Assembly (NCBI GenBank): GCA_029934815.1
Contig: JAOZLM010000010.1
Coordinates: forward strand, 1 to 18,309
Source of the DNA: Desulfocapsa sp.
GTDB taxonomy: Bacteria; Desulfobacterota; Desulfobulbia; Desulfobulbales; Desulfocapsaceae
Length of the DNA stretch: 18,309 nt
Direction: 5' to 3'
A program made the position numbers and the translations under genes. Of the stretch, positions 7,236-14,878 are shown piece by piece. Positions within the stretch are counted from its first letter, which is position 1; each line of letters opens with the position of its first letter. Under the pieces are notes generated by a model that saw only the letters and a program-made list of their open reading frames with translations, did not search any database and was not told the DNA's origin.

Positions 7236-8066
7236 TTATGGCCAGAGTTGAGTATTAAAACTTTTCGGTACTGGCAGTGAAAAATCTGTTTTGCCGGACT
7301 GATCAAAACCTGAAATATTTTCAAATTCTATTCTGATTGCTGCCCCCCACGGAAGTTCTGTTATCCGGATTTCCGTGTGTACGCTGCAGGCTGTCTTTCC
7401 GCTTTTAACATCCCCATACTGTATTTCCGCTAGTACATCTCCGTTTTCCTCCAAAAAGAGATAGGATAAGAGCTCTTTCTTTTCCATGTCAATCTGCAGA
7501 TGGACAGAACCAGTTGTGTAAGGCCCTTTTGGAGTTTGCAGTCTGAGCCAGATACTGTTATCGCTTCCTCTCCCTGATTCTTCCACTATCAGTTTACGCA
7601 AGGGAAGGCGGCCGCTGAGGTAGGCAAACCAGTCTCCCAGTGCGAGGATTAAAGGAACTTCATTACGAATAGCAAGGCTGCGAACATTACCGCGGATATG
7701 CAATTTTTGGGTGGCTTTGAGTATCTGGAATGTTTTTCCATTGCCTGCAAAAGCAAAAACGGCCTGTCCTAATGGGTTGCTGACAATAAACTTCACAGAA
7801 GATGGTGACTGCAGAGCCAGGTATCCTTCAATAGCGCTATCCCCAGCCGGACTTTCCCAAAACATCTTCATGTCTGTATCAAAACTTTGAAAACATTGCT
7901 GTTCCTCTTGCTGCATTCCACGGATAATGTCTTCCACTGCTTTGCTTTCTTCCTCTGTCAGCGCTTCATCCCAGGGTTTTTGTGCACAACCGGAGAAGAT
8001 CAGCAAGGACAGTATGCAGCTGACAGCAATGAATAGTTGAAAAAAATCATTTGTCTTATAAGGCAT
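7236..8066 (-). CDS. LolB-like outer-membrane lipoprotein (candidate LolB)
   Basis: The 276-residue protein has a lipoprotein signal (LLIFSGC, lipidated Cys 27). A single soluble beta-rich domain follows, with alternating strand patterns and the segment SVKFIVSNPLGQAVFAF (about 91-107). The NPLG element and surrounding strands resemble LolB, the outer-membrane receptor that takes lipoproteins from LolA, and related LolB/LppX-fold domains such as DUF4292. Residues GDWFAYLSGRLP (about 144-155) could correspond to the LolB region around its RQWILGLPG segment. The gene overlaps the upstream TPR lipoprotein gene by 11 nt and has a good Shine-Dalgarno (AGGA, 8-nt spacing), so translation is coupled. 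In beta-proteobacteria a TPR lipoprotein gene also precedes lolB, which supports this reading. Similarity is weak by eye, so the gene symbol is withheld. Confidence 0.6.
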   Translation of the reverse strand: MPYKTNDFFQLFIAVSCILSLLIFSGCAQKPWDEALTEEESKAVEDIIRGMQQEEQQCFQSFDTDMKMFWESPAGDSAIEGYLALQSPSSVKFIVSNPLGQAVFAFAGNGKTFQILKATQKLHIRGNVRSLAIRNEVPLILALGDWFAYLSGRLPLRKLIVEESGRGSDNSIWLRLQTPKGPYTTGSVHLQIDMEKKELLSYLFLEENGDVLAEIQYGDVKSGKTACSVHTEIRITELPWGAAIRIEFENISGFDQSGKTDFSLPVPKSFNTQLWP

Positions 8067-9789
8067 TAATCAGATCCTGCATTTGTTTCTGTTTTCCCAT
8101 GTTTTTAAACAGTCTCTGTGCTTCTTTATATGCGTTCAGTGCTTTTTCCTGTTTACCAAGTTTCAGGTAAATGTCGCCTAGATGTTCATGGATATACGGG
8201 TCATTTGGTTCCATCTCTAACGCTTTTTTAATCTCCTGGGTGGCTAGGTTTAACTCTCCCATACGAAAATAGACCCAGCCAAGACTGTCTCTGATATATC
8301 CATTGCCGGGCTTCAGTTTTATTGCTTTTTGAATATAAGAGAGTGCCTGTTCCAGATTGATCCCCATATCGGCCCAGGTGTATCCGACATAATTTAAGGC
8401 CTCGGCGTGTTCAGGATCAAGTTCAAGTAATTTGGCCATTTGCAGCAGTGCAAGCTCTCTTTTGTTCTCTTTTTCCAATAGAAGGCCGTATTCAAAATAT
8501 ACTTTAGTGGAGTTGGGATGCACTCCAAGAGCAGCATCAAGTGTGCTGTAACTGTTCTGAAAAAGACCCTGCTCCATATAGAGTGAGGCCAGAAGTGTGT
8601 AAAGTTCCGGTGAACTGTCTTTGTTGCCTTCAATGGTTTTTTGCAGCAGCGTAATGGCGGTTGTGAATTGTTTTTTCTCCATGTAAATACGAACCTGCAA
8701 TGAAAGCGCATCTTCATGGAAACTGGAATCCTGTTTAATCATTTTTAGTAGCGTTAAGGCACGATCAGTATCTTTTTGCTGATAGCGAATAATGGAAAGC
8801 ATATAGATCGCTTCCTCATTTTCTTTGCTTATAGCTAATGGCTCAATGATAGCCGCTGCTTTTTCCAGTTCCTCAGTACGTAGATATAACCTTGCTATGA
8901 CGAGATCAATTGTGTCAGGGTCGTTACTGCTTTCCCGTAGTTCGTTAAGGATTGTAAAAGCGGGTTGTTCTTTATTCTGCAAGAGGAGCACATGGACAAG
9001 GCCAAGACCGCCACGCAGATCTTCTGGATTGTTTTTGTAAATAATACGATGCTGCTGTTCTACTTTTTCGTAATCTTTTCGCAGGGCATAGTAATCAGAC
9101 AGCTCAAGGGCAAGTTCCACAGACCAGTTTATTTCAAGAGCTTTTCGGTAGTATTTTACTGTTTTTTCGTGATCTTCTGTTCGTTTGGCAAGGCGTGCCA
9201 GATACAGATAAGCAAAAAGAGAATCAGGGTTAACCAGCAGTGCATCTTTTAAGGTTTGTTCAGCTTCAGAAAACTGATTTTGCTGGGATTGCAGGAAACC
9301 AATACGAAGCAGGAGAGTATCATCTTCCGGAGTGAGAACTAACACCTCCCTGTAAAGTTGTATCGCTTCGTCGATTTCTTCATTTCGAATGACCAGGCGT
9401 GCAAGAAACAATCTGTCAACGGTGTCATCAGGATATTGTTGTATCGATTTTCGCAGCCACTCTGCTGCCTTTTGTGGCTTACCCATTCGCATAAGAAGAA
9501 CGGGAAGTCTTCTTAAGATATATTTGGAGTCACTGTCACAAATTAATGCTTTTTCAAAAGCCTCTTCTGCTTCCTGGAAATGTTTGTTGTTTTCGGCATG
9601 GATGCCCAATAAAAGATAGAAGTAGGAGCATGAACTGTCTGGCATTTCAACGGTAAGATTTGCAACCATTTCCTCCTGCGAAGATTCAGGCGGGTGGTGC
9701 AGCACGTCGTCTGGAGCCGTTGCGCATGAACTGAAAAGCAGCAGGCAGCAAAGTAGTGAACGCTGAATGGTTGTTTGTAATGTGCTCAT
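8056..9789 (-). CDS. TPR-repeat lipoprotein
   Basis: The 577-residue protein starts with a signal peptide and a probable lipobox, LLLFSSC (Cys 22). After a short linker, almost the whole protein (about 54-562) consists of tetratricopeptide repeats of roughly 34 residues, around 14-15 of them. The best examples are at the C-terminus: AEALNYVGYTWADMG, GYIRDSLGWVYFRMGELN and PYIHEHLGDIYLKLGKQEKA. This gives a superhelical protein-binding scaffold, probably anchored to the outer membrane from the periplasmic side. Its start codon overlaps the tmk stop (ATGA), and its end overlaps the LolB-like gene by 11 nt. It is therefore made together with both, and a partnership with the LolB-like protein is plausible. 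Specific partners cannot be read from the sequence. Confidence 0.88.
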   Translation of the reverse strand: MSTLQTTIQRSLLCCLLLFSSCATAPDDVLHHPPESSQEEMVANLTVEMPDSSCSYFYLLLGIHAENNKHFQEAEEAFEKALICDSDSKYILRRLPVLLMRMGKPQKAAEWLRKSIQQYPDDTVDRLFLARLVIRNEEIDEAIQLYREVLVLTPEDDTLLLRIGFLQSQQNQFSEAEQTLKDALLVNPDSLFAYLYLARLAKRTEDHEKTVKYYRKALEINWSVELALELSDYYALRKDYEKVEQQHRIIYKNNPEDLRGGLGLVHVLLLQNKEQPAFTILNELRESSNDPDTIDLVIARLYLRTEELEKAAAIIEPLAISKENEEAIYMLSIIRYQQKDTDRALTLLKMIKQDSSFHEDALSLQVRIYMEKKQFTTAITLLQKTIEGNKDSSPELYTLLASLYMEQGLFQNSYSTLDAALGVHPNSTKVYFEYGLLLEKENKRELALLQMAKLLELDPEHAEALNYVGYTWADMGINLEQALSYIQKAIKLKPGNGYIRDSLGWVYFRMGELNLATQEIKKALEMEPNDPYIHEHLGDIYLKLGKQEKALNAYKEAQRLFKNMGKQKQMQDLINAL

Positions 9790-10394
9790 CCTATACCGGG
9801 CAGGTTTTTTACAAGACGCAGAACATCCTGATGAATTTCTTCAATGGATCGATTCGCATCGATTCTTTTAATGCAGGGAAGATCCATCTCTTCAAACTGT
9901 ACTTTCACTTTACGTAAATATTCTTCTTTTTCAAAATCATTCAACTTGTCGCCACGGTTTTCAGTGATACGGGTAACACCTGTTTGGATTGGTGCATGAA
10001 AAAGCAATGCAAGATCAGGAACAGGAGCAAAATCATTTTTTTGAAGAATCAGTGCAGGGTCAAGGCCGGCTGCACCCTGATAGGCGATTGTGGAAAGATA
10101 ATAGCGATCCAGTAAAACAACTTTACCACTGGCCAGCGCTGGAGCGATAAGCGTTTCAACATGTTCTTTTCTATCTGCTAAAAAAAGCTCCAGTTCATCT
10201 TCACGGCTGGTATTTTCACGATTTGAGTAGAGGGCTCGAATTTTTTTTCCATAAGCTCCGTTGGTGGGTTCAAAACTACTGATAACATCAACGCCTTTTT
10301 CTTCGAGTAGTTGAGCTAGAAGTTTTAACTGGGTAGACTTTCCGGTTCCGTCTGTACCCTCAAAAACGATTAGTAATCCTTTTGTATTTGCCAC
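9786..10394 (-). CDS. tmk: Thymidylate (dTMP) kinase
   Basis: Cytosolic enzyme that phosphorylates dTMP to dTDP with ATP on the path to dTTP. The 202-residue length is typical. Visible motifs are the P-loop GTDGTGKST (13-21), the dTMP-binding FEPTNGAYGKKIR (41-53) and the DRYYLSTIAYQG signature (96-107, with the DRY/DRH motif). The LID region, RITENRGDKLNDFE (142-155), is spaced differently from the E. coli form but keeps basic residues near the phosphates. The gene starts 13 nt after pdxA without a strong Shine-Dalgarno and overlaps the TPR lipoprotein gene by 4 nt, so it looks translationally coupled on both sides. Confidence 0.95.
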   Translation of the reverse strand: MANTKGLLIVFEGTDGTGKSTQLKLLAQLLEEKGVDVISSFEPTNGAYGKKIRALYSNRENTSREDELELFLADRKEHVETLIAPALASGKVVLLDRYYLSTIAYQGAAGLDPALILQKNDFAPVPDLALLFHAPIQTGVTRITENRGDKLNDFEKEEYLRKVKVQFEEMDLPCIKRIDANRSIEEIHQDVLRLVKNLPGIG

Positions 10395-10407
10395 TGTGGT
10401 TTAATTC

Positions 10408-11403
10408 CTATGCTTTTTTTCTGTTTTTGCAAATAGAGTGGGCCATGGTAATTGCTGCCTGCAGGCTGTTTGGGCTTGCAATTCCTTGTCCGGCAATATC
10501 GTATGCTGTGCCGTGGTCAACTGACGTCCGGACAATAGGTAAACCAAGTGTTACGTTTACACCATCGTCAAAATGGAGAAGTTTAAAGGGAATAAGCCCC
10601 TGATCATGGTACATGCAGATAACAGCGTCGTATTCACCCTTGTTTGCTTTAAAGAAAACAGTATCAGGAGGAAAGGGTCCTTGCAAGGGGATACCAAGAG
10701 ATGCCGCATTTTTCATGGCCGGAACAATTATACGCTGTTCTTCGTCTCCAAACATTCCACCTTCGCTGGCGTGCGGGTTTAGTGCCGCCACGGCAATTTT
10801 TGGACGGGATATATTAAAGTCCTGTCGTAAACTCTGCCAGGTTGTCTGAAATAATTCGAGAAGTGATTCACTGTTGAGTAGAGACGGTATTTCAGCAACA
10901 GCGCAGTGTATGGTAGCAAGAGTGACCTTTAGGCTGTCTCCGGCCATCATCATTACCTGGCTGTTTACTTTGCAAAGATCTGCCAGCATTTCAGTGTGGC
11001 CGGGGTAATGCTGTCCACTTAACTGTAAGGCTTCTTTTGAGATTGGGCAGGTACAGATTCCTGAGAAATAATTGTTCTGTATGCCTTTCACTGCCTGAAG
11101 AATAGCTTCTACCATTGCAATGGAGGTTTCTTTGGAAAAGCTTCCCGGAGTGATTTTGTCTTTTGCAAGGTTAGAAGTCACATACACTGGGATAGTGCTT
11201 TTTTCGTGAGGAAGCTCATTCCCTGGTATCCAGGGGATGAACGAACAGCTGATTGAAAGTTTTGCTGCGTAATACTCAAGCACATTAATATCACCAACTA
11301 TAACAACAGGAATTTTCTGTTTATTGGCAGAAGTAACATACTTCAGGATTATTTCAGGGCCAATTCCGGCGGGACAGCCCATGGTAACAGCAAGTGCTTG
11401 CAT
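10408..11403 (-). CDS. pdxA: 4-Hydroxythreonine-4-phosphate dehydrogenase
   Basis: PdxA oxidises 4-phosphohydroxy-L-threonine with NAD+. The product feeds PdxJ in the DXP-dependent route to pyridoxal phosphate. The 331-residue protein keeps the metal ligands at the same positions as the E. coli enzyme: H166 (ATIHC), H211 (LNPHASEGG) and H266 (YHDQGLIPFKLL). It also has GHTEML (H136, substrate binding) and the DDGVNVTLGLP-VRTSVDHGTAYDIAG segment. The N-terminal motif is TMGCPAGIGPE, with Cys in place of the more common Asp. The gene starts 10 nt after yraN with no clear Shine-Dalgarno, suggesting reinitiation. PLP made through this enzyme is the cofactor of TrpB, encoded further left, but that link is functional only. 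Confidence 0.95.
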   Translation of the reverse strand: MQALAVTMGCPAGIGPEIILKYVTSANKQKIPVVIVGDINVLEYYAAKLSISCSFIPWIPGNELPHEKSTIPVYVTSNLAKDKITPGSFSKETSIAMVEAILQAVKGIQNNYFSGICTCPISKEALQLSGQHYPGHTEMLADLCKVNSQVMMMAGDSLKVTLATIHCAVAEIPSLLNSESLLELFQTTWQSLRQDFNISRPKIAVAALNPHASEGGMFGDEEQRIIVPAMKNAASLGIPLQGPFPPDTVFFKANKGEYDAVICMYHDQGLIPFKLLHFDDGVNVTLGLPIVRTSVDHGTAYDIAGQGIASPNSLQAAITMAHSICKNRKKA

Positions 11404-11413
11404 AAGTTTTCAG

Positions 11414-11773
11414 TTAAAAACAGTTTTGTAGGTGTTCTATTTTTGGCTTTTTATTCTTCTCAATTAAGATAGAGATAACGTCAAAGCGAGCGGCTTGATT
11501 TTTGATTTTATTTCGGGTCATATAGTCCAGGGCTATACGACTGAGTTGTGCCTGCTTATTTGCAGTCACTGCTTCAAATGGCTGTCCGAAGAGCAATGAA
11601 GTTCTTGTTTTGACCTCTATAAAAACGAGTGTTTTTTTGTCTGTTGCAATGATATCAACTTCCCCCGATTTTTGCCTGTAATTTCTGACAACAATCTGAA
11701 AACCCTTTTCTTCCAGATATACAGTGGCCAGATCTTCTCCGCGATTTCCAAGGTTGATACGTGATTTAGTCAC
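11414..11773 (-). CDS. yraN: UPF0102 (YraN) family nuclease-like protein
   Basis: This small 119-residue protein carries the hallmark of the family: GEVDIIATDKKTLVFIEVKTR (about 37-57). The spacing of D40, E53 and K55 matches the D-x(n)-ExK core of restriction-endonuclease/Holliday-junction-resolvase folds, and an upstream Glu (E13, RGEDLA) is also conserved. Activity has not been established for most members. It begins with GTG (11773) and overlaps the rnhB stop by 8 nt. Adjacency of rnhB and yraN is common in bacteria and supports the assignment; a role in DNA maintenance is inferred only from the fold and the neighbour. Confidence 0.9.
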   Translation of the reverse strand: MTKSRINLGNRGEDLATVYLEEKGFQIVVRNYRQKSGEVDIIATDKKTLVFIEVKTRTSLLFGQPFEAVTANKQAQLSRIALDYMTRNKIKNQAARFDVISILIEKNKKPKIEHLQNCF

Positions 11774-12425
11774 GGCTGTGTACTACTCCATTAAATGATT
11801 TCCGGTGGTGAGGAGTGATGCCATGTTCTTTGATGGCATTTCGATGTTGCAGAGTTGGGTAGCCCTGATTTTTTATAAAATTATAGTTCGGATATTTATG
11901 GTGTAATTTGGCCATCATTCCATCTCGTGTAACTTTTGCAATAATTGATGCAGCGGCTATGGAAGCAGAACGGGACTCGCCTTTAATCAGTGCTTCCTGA
12001 GGAGTGGCCATGGGAATGGGGAATTTACCATCTACCAGAAGGAAATCCGGTTTAAACCCCTGTTTTTTAAGTTGGAGAACCGCTCTCTTCATGGCCAGTA
12101 GAGATGCCTGGAGGATATTGATTTTGTCAATGATCGTATGGGAGACTACACCAATACCAATGCAAGCATCTATCTCATGCAAACAGGAAAACAGATGTTC
12201 ACGAGATTTTGCTGAAAGTTTTTTGGAGTCTAAATATAGAGAATGCTGGCAGGTGGCGGGCAGGATGACGGCAGCAGCAACTACGGGTCCTGCTAATGGG
12301 CCACGGCCGACTTCATCAAGACCTGCAACAACAGAGTAACCCTGTTGCTGCAGGTTTCTTTCGATTGTGAAATTATCCCCCGAAGGAGGATTAAACAGTG
12401 CTTTGGGCAGCTGTTTATCGCACAA
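11766..12425 (-). CDS. rnhB: Ribonuclease HII
   Basis: Removes RNA from RNA-DNA hybrids and starts excision of single ribonucleotides in DNA. The four acidic catalytic residues are visible: D37 and E38 in GLDEVGRGPLAGPV, D132 in FLLVDGKFP and D168 in ASIIAKVTRDGM. The open frame extends to 12506 inside rplS, but that part is not RNase HII-like. The chosen start is TTG 12425, giving 219 residues, the usual family length, and overlapping the rplS stop by 11 nt. No ATG or GTG lies in frame between there and the conserved IERNLQQQGYSVVAGLDEVGRG. It is therefore probably translated by ribosomes finishing rplS. Confidence 0.93.
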   Translation of the reverse strand: MCDKQLPKALFNPPSGDNFTIERNLQQQGYSVVAGLDEVGRGPLAGPVVAAAVILPATCQHSLYLDSKKLSAKSREHLFSCLHEIDACIGIGVVSHTIIDKINILQASLLAMKRAVLQLKKQGFKPDFLLVDGKFPIPMATPQEALIKGESRSASIAAASIIAKVTRDGMMAKLHHKYPNYNFIKNQGYPTLQHRNAIKEHGITPHHRKSFNGVVHSRD

Positions 12426-12771
12426 GAAAACCACGCTCGCGAATACGTGCAGCCTTACCACGTCTTTCACGAAGATAGAAGAGACGTGAACGACGAACAC
12501 GGCCACGGCTTACAACTTCAATTTTCTCAATACGAGGGTTGTGAAGGGCAAATGTTTTCTCAACGCCAATACCGTGAGACATCTTGCGGACGGTGTAAGA
12601 TGCACACATCAGACCTTTTTTACGCTTAAGAACGACGCCCTGAAAAATCTGGACACGCTCTTTGTTGCCTTCGATGATGCGGATATGTACCTTAACGGTA
12701 TCGCCTGGGCGAAAGTCAGGGTGATCCTGGCGCATCTGCTCCAATTCAATTTTGTCAATAATCGTGCTCAT
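12415..12771 (-). CDS. rplS: 50S ribosomal protein L19
   Basis: L19 sits at the interface of the large and small ribosomal subunits. The 118-residue protein matches the family throughout: FRPGDTVKVHIRIIEGNKERVQIFQGVV, SYTVRKMSHGIGVEKTF-HNP and VRRSRLFYLRERRGKAARI. The frame is open to an upstream ATG at 12795, but ATG 12771 is preferred: it has GGAAGAG at 12783-12777 and gives the standard N-terminus MSTIIDKIE. The gene is separated from the SPOUT methyltransferase by 205 nt containing a REP-like palindrome and a small leader hairpin, so its expression may be set apart from the trmD side of the cluster. Confidence 0.97.
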   Translation of the reverse strand: MSTIIDKIELEQMRQDHPDFRPGDTVKVHIRIIEGNKERVQIFQGVVLKRKKGLMCASYTVRKMSHGIGVEKTFALHNPRIEKIEVVSRGRVRRSRLFYLRERRGKAARIRERGFLVR

Positions 12772-12798
12772 AATAACTCTTCCGTTGTTTATCATTTA

Positions 12799-12817
12799 GC
12801 TGCATCAAGTATGCAGC
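12799..12817 (-). promoter_or_regulatory. Leader hairpin upstream of rplS
   Basis: A perfect 7-bp stem (GCTGCAT/ATGCAGC) with a 5-nt loop lies 27 nt upstream of the rplS ATG, just before the Shine-Dalgarno. It has no following T-run, so it is not a terminator. Ribosomal protein genes often carry autoregulatory leader structures, but I cannot match this to a known L19 leader. It may be chance. Confidence 0.3.
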
Positions 12818-12858
12818 GTTCTGGTTAGTTCAAATTAAATAGTAAATAAGTTTAGCAA

Positions 12859-12929
12859 CCGTCATTCCGGACTTGATCCGGAATCTTTTGTTATAACTAT
12901 GAGATTCCGGATCAAGCCCGGAATGACGG
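12859..12929. repeat. REP-like interspersed palindrome (CGTCATTCCGG type)
   Basis: Two 27-nt arms (12859-12885 and 12903-12929) are inverted copies matching at 26 of 27 positions around a 17-nt AT-rich spacer. Each arm is itself nearly palindromic (ATTCCGG...CCGGAAT around CTTGAT). This CGTCATTCCGGACTTGATCC motif is a widespread non-coding repeat in proteobacterial genomes. It lies between the SPOUT methyltransferase and rplS. Transcribed, it would fold into a very stable hairpin that could stall RNases or attenuate transcription, but no T-run follows in either direction. Confidence 0.85.
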
Positions 12930-12976
12930 GGATGACTATGTTTTAAAAAACTAAAAAATCTGTTTCCATCAAAATG

Positions 12977-13543
12977 CTATACACTCAGTAATCGATCTAA
13001 AACAATCGATACAGCAGAACGTACAGAAAGATGATTATATTCTGTGTTTCCACCAACTGGCATAAGGCTGAAATCAGCCATTTCCATTACTTCTGAAGTC
13101 AGTCCGTGGGCAGTGCCAAAGAGAAGCAACAACGCCTCTTTTTGTTTGATTTTCTCACGAACAACTTCATAACTCAATGTCTTTTCCTGCTTTCTGGCAC
13201 TGGTTGTCAGCAATAGTGGCCTTGTATTTCGATTGGAGGTGATCTGTTCAATCACTTCTTCAAGGCTTGACGCAAGCGTCACTTTTGCAAGAGCTTCTTT
13301 ACGTGCCGGGTTGTACTTTGCACCATGCCCGGTTTCCCAGTGTTCAAGGATTTCAGTGACCAGCTTTTGCTGATCTTCATAAGGGGTGACAATATAATAA
13401 TTGTCGACACCGTATGTAGCTGACGCCCTTGCTATATCGTGGAGATCAAGGTTCGTAACTGCAGAACCGATAACTTCTCCAATTTTGTTGACCACAGGAT
13501 AATGAACCAGGACAATGTCTACGCCGCTTTGGCTGCTATTCAT
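12977..13543 (-). CDS. SPOUT-fold RNA methyltransferase (PF09936/COG4752 type)
   Basis: The 188-residue protein has the features of the bacterial SAM-dependent RNA methyltransferase family PF09936. The N-terminus is VDIVLVHYPVVNKIGEVIGSAVTNLDLHDIARASATYG. The C-terminal half has the knot motifs LLFGTAHGL (140-148) and LMPVGGNTEYNHLSVRSAVSIVLDRLL (160-186), where SAM binds in a trefoil knot. The RNA target is not known. Its ATG overlaps the trmD stop (ATGA), and the trmD-SPOUT-rplS order is recurrent in Desulfobacterota and Thermotogae. That points to tRNA or rRNA modification coupled to ribosome assembly. A palindromic repeat follows the gene. It should not be confused with TrmJ/TrmL, which have different N-termini. 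Confidence 0.88.
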   Translation of the reverse strand: MNSSQSGVDIVLVHYPVVNKIGEVIGSAVTNLDLHDIARASATYGVDNYYIVTPYEDQQKLVTEILEHWETGHGAKYNPARKEALAKVTLASSLEEVIEQITSNRNTRPLLLTTSARKQEKTLSYEVVREKIKQKEALLLLFGTAHGLTSEVMEMADFSLMPVGGNTEYNHLSVRSAVSIVLDRLLSV

Positions 13544-14298
13544 TGTTTTTCCTGTAAGTCCCGTACGCTGTTGTACAGTTTGTTCTTTTTGAGTAATGCA
13601 ACTTCCTGTTTGCTAAACCACTCATTCTGCAGAAGATCGGGTCGTCTGTCAATGGTTCGTTTAACTGATTCAAGAAATCGATACTCTTCAATTCGCTTAT
13701 GGTCACCTGATAATAAAACTTCAGGAATTTCAACACCTTCAAACTCCCGAGGCCTTGTGTATTGAGGGTGTTTTAATAAATGTCTGCTGAAAGTATCCTT
13801 ATCAGCAGAATCAGAACATCCAAGTACGCCAGGTAATAACCGTGTAACAGAGTCGATGAGAATCATAGCTGCCAGTTCTCCACCGGTAAGAATGTAATCA
13901 CCAATGGATATTTCATCATCAACACTTCTTGCTCTGAATCGTTCATCCACGCCTTCGTAACGTCCACAGATAAGGATAAGATGATCGTCAGTGCTCAACT
14001 CTTCGGCCATTTTCTGTTTATACTGTTTTCCCTGAGGGCTGAGCAGTATAACACGGCCTTGTTTGTTCTCTTTTTTTACAGATGCAAGTGCTGCGGTTAA
14101 AGGTTCAGGTTTCATAACCATTCCCTCGCCGCCTCCAAATGGCCTGTCATCGGTCATGGAGTGCTTGTCTGTGGCAAAATCACGAATATTTGTGACTTTG
14201 ATTTTTACCTGTTCTTTTTCTCTTGCTCTTCTGATGATTGACTCCTGTAAAGGAGACTCAAGCAGATCAGGAAAAATAGTCAGTACATCAAATTGCAT
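13540..14298 (-). CDS. trmD: tRNA (guanine-37-N1)-methyltransferase
   Basis: Methylates G37 next to the anticodon, using SAM, to keep the reading frame. From ATG 14298 the protein has 252 residues. TrmD motifs are DDRPFGGGEGMVMKPEP (50-66), the SAM-binding knot CGRYEGVDERF (111-121) and SIGDYILTGGELAAM (131-145), and a C-terminal VLLSGDHKRIEEYR. An ATG at 14325 is also in frame but lies inside rimM and adds nine residues unlike the family; 14298 leaves a 4-nt gap after rimM and gives the expected MQFDVLTIFPDLL. The 4-nt overlap with the SPOUT gene suggests coupled translation of two RNA methyltransferases. Confidence 0.96.
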   Translation of the reverse strand: MQFDVLTIFPDLLESPLQESIIRRAREKEQVKIKVTNIRDFATDKHSMTDDRPFGGGEGMVMKPEPLTAALASVKKENKQGRVILLSPQGKQYKQKMAEELSTDDHLILICGRYEGVDERFRARSVDDEISIGDYILTGGELAAMILIDSVTRLLPGVLGCSDSADKDTFSRHLLKHPQYTRPREFEGVEIPEVLLSGDHKRIEEYRFLESVKRTIDRRPDLLQNEWFSKQEVALLKKNKLYNSVRDLQEKQ

Positions 14299-14302
14299 GG
14301 GG

Positions 14303-14863
14303 TTATTGTTCCCCGGCATCGTCACCGTTGTTTATTTCGAGTAGCCCTGGTGGCGGTGCTATGGTCAAAAAGTTCTTATCCCGTTTTTCAATCATTCCGG
14401 GAATAAGTGGTATCAAAAACTCGTTATTGTCTTTCTTAACAACCAGCATGTCATGTGATCCGTTGTCAAAGAAAGACTCAACGCGGCCAACCGTCTGTCC
14501 ATCAACCGTTAGTACAGTTAACCCTTCAAGTTCGTGAAGGTAGAATTCTTCTTCAGCAAGTACAGGAAGATCATGTTTAAGAGTGAGTACACCGCAACCT
14601 GCTAATTTCTCAGCCTGATTACGATCGGTAACTCCCTCAAGTTGTACCAGAACTTCCTTTTTACCAACACGCGCCTTATTCACTTTAAAAACAGGAAGAA
14701 TAGTATCTTCTGTTGTTATAAGAGTGAGTTCTTTGTGACGCGTGATACTCTTTCCATCACCGGAAAAAGCAAAAAGCTTTAACTCACCTTTAATACCATG
14801 AGCTTTGGCAACTTTTCCAATAAGTACATACTTCTCTGCCGGATAAGAAAAGGTAATTGCCAT
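14303..14863 (-). CDS. rimM: Ribosome maturation factor RimM
   Basis: RimM binds the 30S head, including S19, and helps late 16S rRNA maturation. The N-terminal barrel begins VLIGKVAKAHGIKGELKLFAFSG (13-35). The C-terminal PRC-barrel starts at about 105 (EFYLHELEGLTVLTVDGQTVG) and ends with FLIPLIPGMIEKRD-FLTIAPPPGLLE, where the IP.IP/PPPGL pattern is typical. The 186-residue length is normal. ATG 14863 has AGGAT a few bases upstream. It lies 15 nt after khpA and 4 nt before trmD, the classical rpsP-rimM-trmD-rplS context with khpA inserted. Confidence 0.96.
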   Translation of the reverse strand: MAITFSYPAEKYVLIGKVAKAHGIKGELKLFAFSGDGKSITRHKELTLITTEDTILPVFKVNKARVGKKEVLVQLEGVTDRNQAEKLAGCGVLTLKHDLPVLAEEEFYLHELEGLTVLTVDGQTVGRVESFFDNGSHDMLVVKKDNNEFLIPLIPGMIEKRDKNFLTIAPPPGLLEINNGDDAGEQ

Positions 14864-14878
14864 TATATCCTGAAAAAC

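Noticed and set aside
7229..7250. Bidirectional terminator between the convergent AMIN and LolB-like genes
   Set aside because: The 6-bp CAACTC/GAGTTG stem has a 10-nt loop and no T-run on either side. It remains the only fold there, but it is too weak to call.
12426..12506. Upstream extension of rnhB into rplS
   Set aside because: This part is the shifted reading of the L19 C-terminus and is unlike RNase HII.
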